A stretch of 64,000 bases of DNA from Cinnamomum chago. Taxonomy: Eukaryota; Streptophyta; Magnoliopsida; Laurales; Lauraceae. The first letter of the stretch is position 1, and the number at the start of each line of letters is the position of its first letter. The stretch is from the NCBI GenBank assembly GCA_038049695.1, contig CP142452.1, positions 49,062,501-49,126,500 on the forward strand, read 5' to 3'. Below, piece by piece: positions 24,124 to 35,900 of the stretch. The translations under genes were made by a program, and so were the position numbers. Below the pieces are notes generated by a model. It was not told the origin of the DNA, ran no database searches, and saw only the letters and a program-made list of their open reading frames with translations.

Positions 24124-25080
24124 GAGTGACCATGTAGAAACCCAAATCCTAAAACTGTAGAACACAAACCCTTGATATGCTGTTTTGTTACAAGGTAGTC
24201 CACGTTAAAGAAGAGCAGGTTGTTTGTTTCCACTGTTTGACATATGTAAATGAGCATGCTGTGTAACCTTTTCACTTCAGTCATGTTTGTTTGTGCGATT
24301 AACTCATCAGGTGTGAAAAACATGTGAAAATGGTGTGAAAAAAGGGGCTGAAATTTTACCACCTATTTATAGGTGTGAAATGGAACCACACCTGCACTTC
24401 AAAAGGTGCTGTAGAGTGCCTGGGACATTAAACCATAGGTCACCGGGTTTTTTCATTTTCTGATTAATGTTGGTCCCTGCATCATGATCTGAACCGTTAA
24501 TCATGTTTAGAAGGGCAAAAATGGCTATGCCGTGGAATTTCAGCTGTTGGATCATCATGGATTGTGAGAAATTTATGAAAAAGTATGGACTATTAGATCT
24601 GTATTTTTGGATTTTTGTGAGACACATTTCCACAATCCGAATCATTAATCCTCTTCAGAAGGCCAAACACGGCTATAGTGTCAAATATCAGGTCTTGATT
24701 CATCATGGATCTTTAGTAATTGCAAAAAACGTTGAACTGTTGGATGTATACACTGATGCTACAGTGTATTCCTCGAGTTGTAAAAGGAGTCCGGTTTTTT
24801 CAAAATTTTGAATCATATGGGCCTCTAAAGCAAGACCCGAACTGTTCAACCTTTTCAGAAAGCCCAAAATGGCTAGGGGCTCTAATTTCATGCATTGATT
24901 ATTCATGGATTGTGAGAAATTTTCGAAAAAGGCCAGACTGTTAGATCTACTTTTCTGATTTCTCTGGGCCTCTTTTTTTCGATCCGACCTGTTGATCCTC
25001 TTCAGAAAGCCAAAAACTGCTACTGAGTTGAATCTCATCACTTGACTCATCATGGATTATTACAGATTTGTGGAAAACAG

Positions 25081-25862
25081 AGAAAGATGTTGAATCACTG
25101 GATCCACTCCGATTCACACATTTTTATCTACGTAAGGTCAGAAACAGAAATTCCAACTGGTAAGTGTGCATTTCCTGGTTCGCTAAGCTTGATTCCTCTT
25201 TTATGCAGAGAAAGGGAAATGATCAAGAGCATATTGCATAAGGATATTTTGAAAGGTGAAGCATCACCCTTTACATTTGACTGTCAATTTTCCTTTTCTC
25301 AGCATATACATAATCTAAAAACACAACTTCATGTTGCTTTTCATGCTTCAGAAGTGATGCCTTCATCATCATATTGCTTTCATGCTTCAGAAATGGCGCC
25401 TTCATGGTCTTTACTTGTCATTCAGATTTATCATTGACAAGAATTCAGCTTCTGAAAACAGCACCTCGATGTTAGTCACACTACAAATTTCAGCAGAGCG
25501 GGTTCAACATGGATAAAGTGTCTGTTGTATATGTAAATTTACATGGGACGCCTTAAGCTGTTGGAGTGAAATGTGATTTGTCAAGGCCAATTTGTGATTC
25601 TTTCAATGGTATCTTTTGTCTGGTGATCTCATGACTATCTCATGGTCTCAGGTCTCACGTTTTATCTTGCTGTGTTTGCCACTTGTCTATTAATAACAGA
25701 ATTTAGATTGCAACAGTTTCTTGCTTTCTAGACAAAGAATTTTACGTTTCTGGTAAAATTACTTGTGTTGTGACCATAACAATGCCACGAGTTCAGTACC
25801 ATGAGATCAGTTTTCAGCTTGTGTACATGCAGCTTCTGCTTGCTTGCTTGATTCATTCATTA

Positions 25863-25895
<33 letters not shown>

Positions 25896-26400
25896 GCCCT
25901 GTCCAAACTATTCAGCCACATGAATTCTGTTTTGTCATTATTTTCTCAGAATTCATGTTGTAGTTGCGACAAAAGTTTATACCCAAGTAAAAGAGCAAAC
26001 CACAATTATGGATCCTTATTTTCTGAACAAGGTAGGGTCATCTTCGACATGGTTAAATTCACTATTGTGGGGAGACTTATTTTATTTCATCAGTCACTTT
26101 TGAATTGACTTCATGTTCTTGGTGCCTGGCTACTCTAGTGGCTCTTCCATTGAATTTCAGCTTTCATTCTTAAAAGCAATCAAGTCAACTGAGCAAAATG
26201 CCGGACTTCAAATAAAAACCTGGAATTGTTCTGGGTTAGTACCCCTTATACTTGATTTCTACGTGCTAATGACAAAAGAAATAAAAATATCACTAGAGTG
26301 CCTTCACTTTCTTGACAGTCTTACCCATGATTTGCAATATTGGGGCCATGATCCTGATCATCGATCAGGTACCAAGATGTCATGGGGGACATAGATACTC
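25081..26400. other. no gene recognised; CAT trinucleotide repeat
   Basis: A (CAT)n/(ATC)n run lies near 25864-25893. Open frames here are short and without recognisable domains. Confidence 0.35.
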
Positions 26401-26408
26401 CTGCCTTC

Positions 26409-26683
26409 CTACTTTTTCCTAAGAGCAGAAACCCCAATTGGTCCAATGAAAAAAACTTCGTCACACACTCTTGCGGTGCGTTCCAGAGGCAGGAGAAGAG
26501 CAAGGGAGGGTTGATTACTAACGGTTTGTGCGGTCTCCCAGGGTAGTACTCCAACATAATCTTCAGGCTTGCCAACCATGAATTCAAGAAAGCCATTGCC
26601 AACTTGAAAAAGCCTGCAATTGCTCACTTTCTCTCCATCAGTGCAAATGGAAATCAAAATGGAGTACCCATCTTGGAAAGTTG
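26409..26683 (-). CDS. unrecognised coding-like segment, possible last exon
   Basis: A minus-strand frame of about 90 residues (DGYSILISICTDGEKVS, CRLFQVGNGFLEFMVGKPED, VGVLPWETAQTVSNQP, ending GPIGVSALRKK and a stop) has protein-like composition with alternating hydrophobic and charged residues. I do not recognise the family. No start is implied: the frame continues upstream only to about 26690, so it would be a terminal exon. It could belong with the coding-like pieces at 28.1-30.5 kb on the same strand, or be an isolated relic. Confidence 0.3.
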
Positions 26684-27249
26684 AACTATCTTTTTATATT
26701 GTCCTTGTTTTATGCTGGAATTGAGAGGGAAGAGAGAGTTTGGGAATTGAGACCAGACTCTCCTCTTTTCATTCCAAGATAACATCACCTCACTGAAAAA
26801 GAGGGGATCTGGGTTTGCTGACAAATGGCTAGAGCTTGATGGAGCAAAAGAAAACACAGTGTCCATGCTCTAGAACTCTCTCTGCTGTTGATCGTACAGT
26901 GGCCATACATCTGATGGCTAGAATCATCAAATAGTGAGAGTTGGGAGCTCATGGAGGCAGAAGATTCAAAACCAAAATGGCAGAAGAAGGCGTACTTGCA
27001 TTGAATAAGTGCATGAACCAATCAACATTTCTCGACATGGACCCAATCACCACTTCAAGTGCAAATGCAAACGAAGGGTTGTATCTGAGGGCAAAAGAGG
27101 CCCATGATATCATGGGTCACTGGTAAGACTGTCAAGAAGTGGGTCGCCGGTCATGGCAATATGGTGACATTTTTATTTTTCTATTATTAACCCATGGAAA
27201 TCAAGTTTAAGAGATACGTAATCCATAGAAATCTGCAAAAGGTATAGCG

Positions 27250-27752
27250 TGTAAGAAACCATATACCAACACAAAAGCTTAAGCTGATAGGTGGAAGGCC
27301 TATACCTGGCATGTGGGATGTGGGACTTCCCAACACTCCCCCTCACGTGCAGGCCCAGCAGACGGTTCCACCTATCAGCTTAAGCTTTTGGGTTGGTATA
27401 TGGTTTTTTACATGGTATCAGAGCGGGTTTCGATCCCGGTGTTCTTGTGTTGCCCACATGACAAGCCCGTCTGTTGGGCCTGCACGTGAGGGGGAGTGTT
27501 GGGAAATCCCACATCCCACATGCCAGGTATAGGCCTTCCACCTATCAGCTTAAGCTTTTGGGTTGGTATATGGTTTCTTACATGGTATCAGAGCGGGTTT
27601 CGATCCCGGTGTTCTTATGTTGCCTACGTGATGGGCCCGTTTGTTGGGCCTGCATGTGAAGGGGAGTGTTGGGAAGTCCCACATCCCACATGCCAGGTAT
27701 AGGCCTTCCACCTATCAGCTTAAGCTTTTGGGTTGGTATATGGTTTCTTACA
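27250..27752. mobile_element. composite TRIM array with inverted end, flanked by one TSD
   Basis: From the left: an 86-bp LTR in minus orientation (27250-27335) with 30 bp of interior; a truncated plus LTR (27366-27412); interior 27413-27496 with PBS TGGTATCAGAGC; a full plus LTR (27497-27582); a second interior 27583-27666 with the same PBS; a full plus LTR (27667-27752). Each plus LTR starts TGTTGGGAARTCCCACATCC and ends CTTACA, after a purine tract. The whole is flanked by a perfect 5-bp duplication TAGCG (27245-27249, 27753-27757). The two complete plus LTRs differ at about 1 of 86 sites. It is the same family as 6595-6923 but with shorter LTRs. Confidence 0.92.
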
Positions 27753-27994
27753 TAGCGGGCTTTTTAATTTTTTTTATATTTTTTATTAAGTTTTTCTTGT
27801 GAGCTGCAATCTTAAAAATTGTTATGCGATGTGGTATTAAGGCTAAATTTTTAATAGCCAATCACGACAATAATCATTTATCAATTTATATTTACATTAT
27901 AGATCAGATGTGTGGGAGAGTGAGATTTTGCATGTGTACAGAGATATGGTGTTTAAGTCAACTAACAGATAATGAATTCTCTGAACTTTTGTCT

Positions 27995-28085
27995 TTCTAA
28001 TTAATAGTCTTATTTACAATGACTGCTGCTGCCCTACAGTTCTAATCAATAGTCTTATTTACAATGACTGCTGCTGCCCACCAGT
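27995..28085. repeat. 46-bp tandem duplication
   Basis: TCTAATYAATAGTCTTATTT and the following bases through CTGCTGCTGCCC occur twice with a 46-bp offset. Probably a local duplication. Confidence 0.8.
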
Positions 28086-30480
28086 GGCAATGGGTTTTGT
28101 TCCATGGGTGTTATCTCTTTGACATGAATTTCAGTATCTTGAGTTTCATCGGATTCTACTTCAGAATCATTACGAGACCTCTTTCCTCTTCGATCTTTGT
28201 TATTACCTCATTTACTCTTCAAATTACATTCATTTCTTTACTAAGGAGTTTCTTAAGAATATCCAGCATGATTGGAATCATGGTTTGGATTTTGGAATTG
28301 GTTTTTTACCTGTGTTTTCCTTTGCTCAAGTCTAGTACTCTCATCTTTTCATTGACAACATTTGGTTGCACCCCTTGCGGCTAGTAAGATGACAAAGTAT
28401 CTCCATCAAGGCTCCCTTCTTCTTTCTCAGATCCTGGAGGAGCAATAGGAGTGCTACCGTGGCACTTTGAGTTCAGGGCCTGTTAGTACCCTAGTTTGAA
28501 AAAGTGCATTGCTAACCAGCGTGATTTCTTTAGTTTTATATTGTCCTTTTGAAGGTCATATGATGATATGAGCTGATGCTATCGGTGGTTCCTTTTCTTG
28601 CAGCACCCAGTTTTGCACAATGACCTTCACTTCAAGACCTTTGAAGATTTTCTAATCATTGGTCAAACTGATCCTTCAGATCTTTTCAATTAGGGTAACC
28701 TTTTCAGTTTGACAGCTCTCTTGAGGAGGGTCATATTTGAATATCTCACGAGCAGGTATTTCCCATTAATTCTTTCTTCTTGTCATCTTCAATTGCCTTT
28801 ATGTGCTTTTGTAGTTTTTGCTTCTCTTTAGGCATTTCATCAACGCCCTCCAATGCTTGGAATGTATTGTAAATGGGAAGAGTGTTGACAACCGCTTACT
28901 TTAAAAACTTAAGCTGATAGAGGATGGCGTAACAATGTATATTAAAGGGCACAACATTCTCCCGCATGTGCGGCCTCCACATGGGAACGTACACAGCGCC
29001 TTCCGTGGGAGAATACAGGGCATGAAGGCACAACACAACCCTTGCGTATCGAACACTCGACCTCCCGCTTTAATACCATGTTGCAACCACTTACTCTATA
29101 AGCTTAAGCTGATAGAGAATGTCGTAAGTCGTAACAATGTATATCAAAGGGCATAACAAGGATTACCCTGATATTATACTTTCTCGAAGCTTTCAACCAT
29201 GGGAGTATCTTCAGACACTCCTTTTGGAGTGGAAAGATGAAGCTGATAATTTTGCCCCTAGGTGCACCATTATCTTTGCTTACTTTTGAATTCTATTTGC
29301 TTTTGAAGGGACTGCCCACTTGCCTCGTTACAAGGAAATTTTTTAGTGATCACTTGGTTTTTCTTAGCTTTGAGATTGTAGATTGATTTCTAGAGCATTT
29401 TTCAGTCCCTTTCCATTGCTTTGCTTCTTTCCTAAAATTCTAGGACTTCCTAATGGTGGCAACTAGTTTAGTCACTAAGATTTATCAATTTTCATGACTT
29501 TTCCTAGTTACTAACTCCCCAAGGCTTAGAAGCATGTTCCAGCAGAGTTCTAGCATTCTCAAAATGTTGAAGTAGCATGGAAAATTCACTTGTTTACTTA
29601 AATCATCTCGTAGGAGCTTTGTGAACTAAGATATTGACATAGTTGAGGGAAGCCTAATCAGATTGACTGCAAGCCTAAGAAACCTCGATTTCAATTAAAC
29701 CAAAAATCCACTCAACAAGGACAAAGTAGAGATTCACTTATCGTTGATTGCATTTCCACCGTAGATATTTTCAATCCATTACGAGATACTCAACCAATAG
29801 GAGAAGAGGTAGAAAATTGCATCAAAAGACCTTGTGATCTATCAAACTGATACAAAGAATTGAAGGCCTGACCAATCACTTAATCCATTGCTCACATGGG
29901 ATCTCTTCCTCATGTCTTTACCCTTTGGTAACAGTCGCAAAAATGTTTGAACAAAAATTGGAAGAGAATTGAAGCAGTAACTTGTTCCTGCACATGGGTA
30001 TGCCAGTATCAGTAAGAGGCAGTTTAAACTTTAAACTAAAGCTTGTTGTGATCCTTGTTATTTTAGTTTTCGGGACCTTGTTCATTTGATTGAGAACTTG
30101 CCTAATCTTCGTAGATATTCCAACTGACTTCAGAGTGGTCCTTAGCTCCAGTTTGAAGGGGTTGACATTATTGTGCAGAGGTGCACTAGTATCCATTCCG
30201 GCAGTCTGTTCATCACCGAATCTTGATAGTTCTTTAAATTCTACTACTTTGGAAGCTCTGAAAACTGATACAGAAATTGTCCTTCCATACTCTTTTCCAG
30301 AGGTAGTGGTGATAGTTGCACTCTCCATATTATAAGATTCATAAAAGAGTCTTCACTGAGTATCGGTGCGCAAGTTTCAACTTTAGTACTTTGGCAGATA
30401 TTGGCGAAAATCTTTTCTTTTGGAAACTCACTGCAGGATTCATTTTTTAAATACTGTAGCAAGTCTTTTAAGTCAGTAGA
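28075..30480 (-). pseudogene. coding-like pieces of an unrecognised minus-strand gene
   Basis: Several minus-strand segments look like exons or exon relics: 30480-30300 (TDLKDLLQYLKNESCSEFPK, then ICQSTKVETCAPILSEDSF); 30345-29918 in another frame (ESATITTTSGKEYGRT, NPFKLELRTTLKSVGI); about 28860-28700 (EMPKEKQKLQKHIKAIEDDK, then EIFKYDPPQESCQTEKVT); 28383-28310 (GVQPNVVNEKMRVLDLSKGK) ending CACAG/GTAAAA, a good donor; and about 28210-28080 (NDSEVESDETQDTEIHVKE). I do not recognise the protein; it is Ser/Lys/Glu-rich. The frame change near 30320 could be an intron or a frameshift. A TRIM (28883-29158) lies inside, which would be an intron if the gene lives. Confidence 0.3.
28883..29158 (-). 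mobile_element. second TRIM family
   Basis: Two direct repeats of 74-80 bp (28883-28956, 29079-29158), on the minus strand starting TGTTRTGCCCTTTRATATAC and ending CAACA. A PBS-like TGGTATTAAAGC is next to the 5' LTR (29067-29078) and a purine tract GCGGGAGAA next to the 3' LTR. The interior is about 122 bp. It shares CTATCAGCTTAAG with the TGTTGGGAA TRIMs but is otherwise different. The flanking duplication is not clear, so it is probably older. Confidence 0.75.
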
Positions 30481-30559
30481 AGAACTTTTAAGGACTTTTG
30501 TTGCCGAAACTTGAATTTTCTATCGGTTTAATCAAACTTCTTACGTAAGAAACTTTTTG

Positions 30560-30660
30560 CTTGTCCCTGGCTGTGTCTCAGCTGATTAGGGTTGTGGTCG
30601 TTACTGTGGGAGTGTGAGTTCGAGTCCTCAATGTAGGGAAAGAAAGAGAGAAACTTTAAG
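30560..30660 (+). mobile_element. tRNA-derived SINE head
   Basis: A box-like TGTCTCAGCTG at about 30574-30584 and B box-like AGTTCGAGTCC at about 30618-30628, about 33 bp apart, match an internal pol III promoter. The sequence does not fold as a functional tRNA. The 3' end is not defined. Confidence 0.45.
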
Positions 30661-30899
30661 CTCAGTTCTCTATGTCCCCCTATCTCCTTTAGAATAATCT
30701 TATCCAAATTAGAAACTGCTTTAGTTTTGTGGGGTTAGGCATTTTGTCCATTTTTATGCTTGCATGTCTCGACCTCTCACAAATTGAGGGTCTATTTGTT
30801 AGCATAGAATATGTAGGAATTAATGGTCAAATGCTTTTCACCGAAGATTATTAAAATGGTCATGGGTGAAAGATATAAAGGGAGTGATGTAGATGTGAC

Positions 30900-31602
30900 C
30901 ATGGATGAAAATATCGGCCACAGCTACGGTCGATTTATCGCCCATCGCACCTGTAGTGGCCGCTACGGGGCCGCTACGACTGCTACGGGGCCGTTATAGG
31001 GTGCGAAAAATTCCTGCTTTCCAAATTTAAAAAAAATGCATAATAAGACTTGTTTCTTTTAATCTTCTCTCCAAATAACATTTCTACACAACTTTTCTAC
31101 CATTTTATGTTTAAAAGAACACTAAAAAGCACATGATCTTTCCGAATTATAGTCGATACAGAGAGTTCTTATCAATGATTCTTCTCAAAGTACATCCTAT
31201 TAGACACCCCCTTTGGTAGATGTATTTTTTTCTCTAGGTACTTACATCTTTTCTCTAGGTACTCTGACTTCATGACATAGTTTTTTCTTTTATTGTCCTT
31301 TCATTAGTTTCTAAGTTAGCATAACTAAGCAACATGAACACATGTGAAAAAAATATGATCATTACTATTATTTTCCATTTATATTATACAGCGATACAGG
31401 ACCTCATATTGTGAGGGGACCGCTATGCTCCCTTATCTTAGTTATTTTTGAAAAAAAAAAATTCTCTCATTTTCCAATATTCTAGATTTTCTATAATTTT
31501 TTCATATTTTTTTTGACGATTTTTCCAAATCGCACGCTACGTAGCGTAGCGCCGCTATGCTACGTAGTGCCCGCTATGTAGCGTTAGCTATTTTCGTCCT
31601 TG
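30900..31602. mobile_element. hAT-type non-autonomous element with 8-bp TSD
   Basis: 703 bp flanked by a perfect 8-bp duplication GATGTGAC (30892-30899, 31603-31610). Inverted termini: CATGGATGAAAATATC on the left and CAAGGACGAAAATAGC read inward on the right. The subterminal regions are rich in GTAGCG/CGCTAC motifs at both ends, as in hAT elements whose transposase binds subterminal repeats. It is a relative of 21716-22552 in opposite orientation and of the fragment at 15080. Confidence 0.9.
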
Positions 31603-31610
31603 GATGTGAC

Positions 31611-32924
31611 CTTGACTTTCCTAAGATTTTAACTAATAGGGTGATGAGCCAGTGTTCATTCCCCATCTGCCTTCAATTCAATTTCCATTTAGGGGGAGGT
31701 TATTTGATGTTCATTTTTGGATTCAATATTTCAATTCCCATTAGGGAGAGGAGGAAGAGTCGGGGGGTGGGTGGGTGAGTAGGGGTTTATTTGATGTTCA
31801 TTTTTGGATATTCTAACCATGTATGAAAATACATGTCTTAGAATTCCTAGGAATAAATTGAATGAAACAATTAGGGCCTCTTGAAACACATAATTTATCT
31901 GTAGGCATTGAATGTGTCCACGTGGGGGTACTATGCCCAGTAGCAATTGTCTAATGGTATAAAAATTAGAACGGCAATCTCCTTGTACTAGGAGACTCAA
32001 ATCTCATTTTTTTAGTTCTTTATCCAAAAACAACCACAGTCCAGATGGGGATTGCTCACCCTTTAGAGATCACTCCAAATGAGTTTTTGCTTTATTGTAA
32101 TAGTTCTTATTGTTATTTACTCGTGAAAATAGTGTTCTATTTCTTATTTTGTAATTTCTTGAACTATATGTGAGAAATATGGCTAATAGAGGCATATTAT
32201 ATTCATACAAGTACATAATATATATTTTAAAATAGAGGCATATTATATTCATACAAGTACATAATATATATTTTAAAATATATTTGTGAAACATGACCCA
32301 ATTGAGCCTTCATGGTAAAATTTCTCACTCGAATCCAATGAGCTTAAAGTGCAATGTTTTCTTCTCCAACCTTTGTTGGCAGATGTTCATATCTCTCTCT
32401 TTCTTTCTATTTCAAATGCAATGCTTTTTTCTTTTTTGTAGTTCCTTTTTTTCCACAAAAAAAAAAAAAAAAAAAGAAGAAAAAAGACAGAAACTCAGAG
32501 ACAGGGCTTTGATGGTGATGAGATACATACACATGAAACAGAAGCCACATGGAATGACAAAGATACTTCAACTTTGTGGGTCCTATGGACAATGTTTGTA
32601 TTAGTCATCAAATTGAGCAAGATTCTCTTCCTTGTGTATTGAACAAGATTCTCCCCCTCATCAAATTGAATGATTCATGTGGGAAAAATCACAAAAAAAA
32701 AAAAAAAAATGAAGACAAAAAAGCCTCCTTGAATTTCAGCAAACACACAGCCTCACAATTGAAAACACAGAACATAAGAAGAGAAAAGGAAAGCCCTGCA
32801 CCTCTTTCTCTTGCAATGCGTCTGAGCACCATTAACCCACCTTTGTGTCACACAGGCAAGGAACTATGTGCTCCTTCCACTCACCACAACGAAACTCTCC
32901 TAGAAAAAAAAAAAAAATCCCTTT
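31611..32924. other. 3' flank of the PHD gene; AT-rich, with a 46-bp duplication and A runs
   Basis: GGCATATTATATTCATACAA starts at 32191 and again at 32237 (46-bp tandem duplication). Long A runs lie near 32457-32476 and 32691-32709. This is where the minus-strand gene's 3' UTR and poly(A) site should be; TTTATT near 32091 is one candidate signal (AATAAA on the minus strand). No other gene is seen. Confidence 0.4.
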
Positions 32925-35900
32925 TCACACCATGGTGAGAAACGATTGCTCTGACGACTGCTGAAGCGCAGATCCGCACTGTCCACATAAGAACAATGGC
33001 GGGACGACATCTGAGTCATCGATCCCCTCACAAATTGTGTGCTGCCACACCTCGCACATATCACACGCCACCATCCTCTCCCCATCATCATCGCGTGCAC
33101 CACATGAGCAGTCTACCCTCCACGTGCAATCTGATCCTCCCTCGTACATCAACTCACATGTGTCCAACCTACTCCCTCTCAGCCGCACATGTGACCCTGA
33201 CTCCAGCACCCCAAACAACACATCATCATCGTCCAGGTGGACGCCCTCAATCCAGCTCACCTCAAACCTTTCCAATGAACAATAAGTGTCCCTCAATGCC
33301 CTCTCTCCTGCTGCCTTCAGGTCCCCCACAGTCGCATACAGTGACACCACCACCAGTTCCGGCGGTGGTGACACCCACTGCTGTCCCTCCTCCCCTGCGA
33401 CTGGCACCACCCAATACCGGAGTAGCTCGTCATTGTTGTCCCGAAATGGCCACTTCTTTATAAAGTGTGTGCTGTTGAGGATCACACGGGCGGCTAGTTT
33501 CGCCGTCTCTGACGATGGTGCACCTTGCGGGTAGTCCTCTAGCACCTGCTTGTATAGTTGCACCAGGTCTTGGTTTATCTCATCCCGAATGATGTCTGAG
33601 TCTGCCTTGGTGGGTGGCTCGCTGTCAAGGTCCCTGACCATGTACTCCCCCACACGCGTTGTGGGGTTCACAGCCCGGATGATGAGTTGGTTGCCAACGG
33701 TGCAACCACCAAGGGACTTGACTACGAAGTCAATCAGCCCAGTGTCTCCGATGTGGAGACGGGCAGCATCTCGGACTTCCTGACGAGTCATCCATGCCTT
33801 CTTGTTGCAGCTGGTCACCGCCTTCTCTTTTAAAGCATCAACGATCACCTGTGCAGTGTACTCTACTCGCCGGACCGGCCACCGGCTGGTCAGGCTACTT
33901 GCCATCTTGGAGAATTGGCGGTATTTGTTTCTTGTTTTTGAATTTGGCTGGTGATTAGCTGCTGTAGAGGATGGTTTTAGTGATTCAGTAGTTTTCTTGT
34001 TCCCATGTTGGAGTCTGGCTTTGGATTCAAGCATGAATCTGAGAAGGTCTTGCAAGGTTGTCAGCTTGCTCTTACTCATCTTCTGATAGCACCCTACAAT
34101 GCGTCTGATCTCTCTGTTCTTTCCTGCATTTCCAAAGTTATCCATGATTGCATCGAGAGTGAGAGAGCCAAGTATTTGGACAGCATTCATGTACATGTCT
34201 GCTGTGACTCCAAAGGTGCCGTGACAGAATTTGTAGCCCCATCTTCCAAACCAGGGCTGGCCATAGGCGGCAGCATAGGGTAGCCGGAGCTCCATGGAGC
34301 TCTTTCTTGATCTGTCCTCCAAAGTCACTTCCCTGCATTGAGGAGAGGAGAATTTGGATCAAACATTGTTCTTTCATCCTTAGAGGCATGCAGAAATCAG
34401 GGGAAAATGCCTCCCTTTCCCTTCCACCTTACCGGGTTCGGAGAGTAGTACAGATCCGGTCCCAAAGATCCATGATATCAGTTCCTGAGGCATATTGTGA
34501 TCCCCCTTCATGGCCATTGATCCAGAGGAGGTGGCCAAATCCATTGCAGTGAATTAGGCCATGCAGGAGATGGTTTTGAACATAGAAGATGTCGCTGAGA
34601 GGCTTATCCCAGTCGTCATCAGCTGGAATTATCATATGGTATCGCAATGTTGACACAAAATGGTGGCTCCAACCTGCCAGAGAAAAAGAATATGATATCC
34701 CCATTCTCCACACACAACAGGATTCATCACACATTCAATCCAACCATTTAACGCAATTCAGTTCCTCTACCAAAAAAAAAAAAAAAAAACAGTTCAGTTC
34801 AGTTCACCCCGCAATTCAGCTGTGTGATTGATAAAAAAGACAGCACTATCTGCCAAATTTAAGATTTTTAGAATGCACCCAAAGTAAATAACAATTTTAA
34901 TATTTGATGGAATGTGGATAATTATCTATCCTGCAGAGTGTTTGAAAACCAAAGTGGGAATGATATTGTCTCTCAACTTTTCATCCCAAATCGCAGGAAA
35001 AGCAGTAACCACAGTAATTTAATCAGATATACTCTTTGATTTTGCACTACACAGATATTCAGGGCCCAAGATGAGAGAAACTACCATACCCAATTCTGGC
35101 TGAGCCACTGCTGAAAAATATCTATTCCTGACAAGTAACATCTACTTCTTCCATTCATGATTCATATTCAGTTGTAAATGAAATGGCATTATACTGTATA
35201 AATCCAGTTAAATCTACTTGTGAGAAAATCATCATCATCATTCATTCGTTGTCTTCTTCTTCACCTCCTCCGCTTGCTTGCCGTAATGCAGGTGGTAAGG
35301 GACATCAAAGAACTCCCTTGGGAGGCGGAGGTTACTGGTTTGAGCCTGGTTGGGACAGAGAGTGAGTAGCCATTTGCATTCCAAAAGTTTAGGTATTTGC
35401 TTTCTAGTTACCCACCCTACCCACTAGGTGCTGGACCTAGGCTTCTGGTGGTCCATACAGACCGGGAAAAAGAGAAGGAAATCAGCTTAGCCTTGTCTCA
35501 TGATGAGTTCTACTCCTAAACAGAAAACCAGCAATACCATCACAAGATGATGTTTTTAAAAAAAATATTCCAATGCAAGTCTAGTATCTAATTGAAGGTA
35601 AAATGCACAGAAATATCAGCAAGGATGTGTCTTATGTATGATATGTTGTGTATATGAATGCCAATCAAATGCCTTCAGGTAGCTTAACTGCTTTTATGAT
35701 TACTAATACTGATACTAGTTATTGAAAAGAATCCTCAAAGCGAATACAGTTTGCACTTTGGTCTCAGAAAAGGCTTTGCCTCTAGCAAGAAATCCAATCC
35801 AGTTTTACGAAATTACTCAAAAGAATCTCATTCAACCCAAATAAAGTTGTTGTATAAAGGGACCGACAAATCTGTTCAGATCTGCAAGGAATTGCTCGAA

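Larger units (their letters stand above)
22760..25080. repeat. large fold-back structure: inverted arrays of ~150-200-bp units
   Basis: Left arm about 22760-23370 and right arm about 24470-25080 are built from the same repeat in opposite orientation. Left-arm units have the landmark GCCNTT...GGTTCRGATC near 22822, 22956, 23163 and 23304; right-arm units have the complement near 24491, 24638, 24840 and 24987. The spacings (134, 207, 141 against 147, 202, 147) mirror each other, so the four-unit array was inverted as a whole. The ~1.1-kb centre carries an NTF2-domain gene fragment and a likely solo LTR. It resembles a fold-back transposable element; termini and target duplication were not identified. 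Confidence 0.6.

Noticed and set aside
26941-27126. Possible plus-strand first exon (MAEEGVLALNKCMNQ...) ending near a GTAAGA donor
   Set aside because: No family recognised, no downstream exon in phase, and a TRIM array follows; not enough support.
31929-32010. tRNA-like stretch with weak A and B boxes
   Set aside because: The B-box-like GACTCAAATCTC is too far from consensus and no tail or duplication is seen.
33037-33783. Plus-strand ORFs opposite PHD exon 3
   Set aside because: Antisense shadows of a well-supported coding exon; biased Ser/Thr/Pro content mirrors the other strand.
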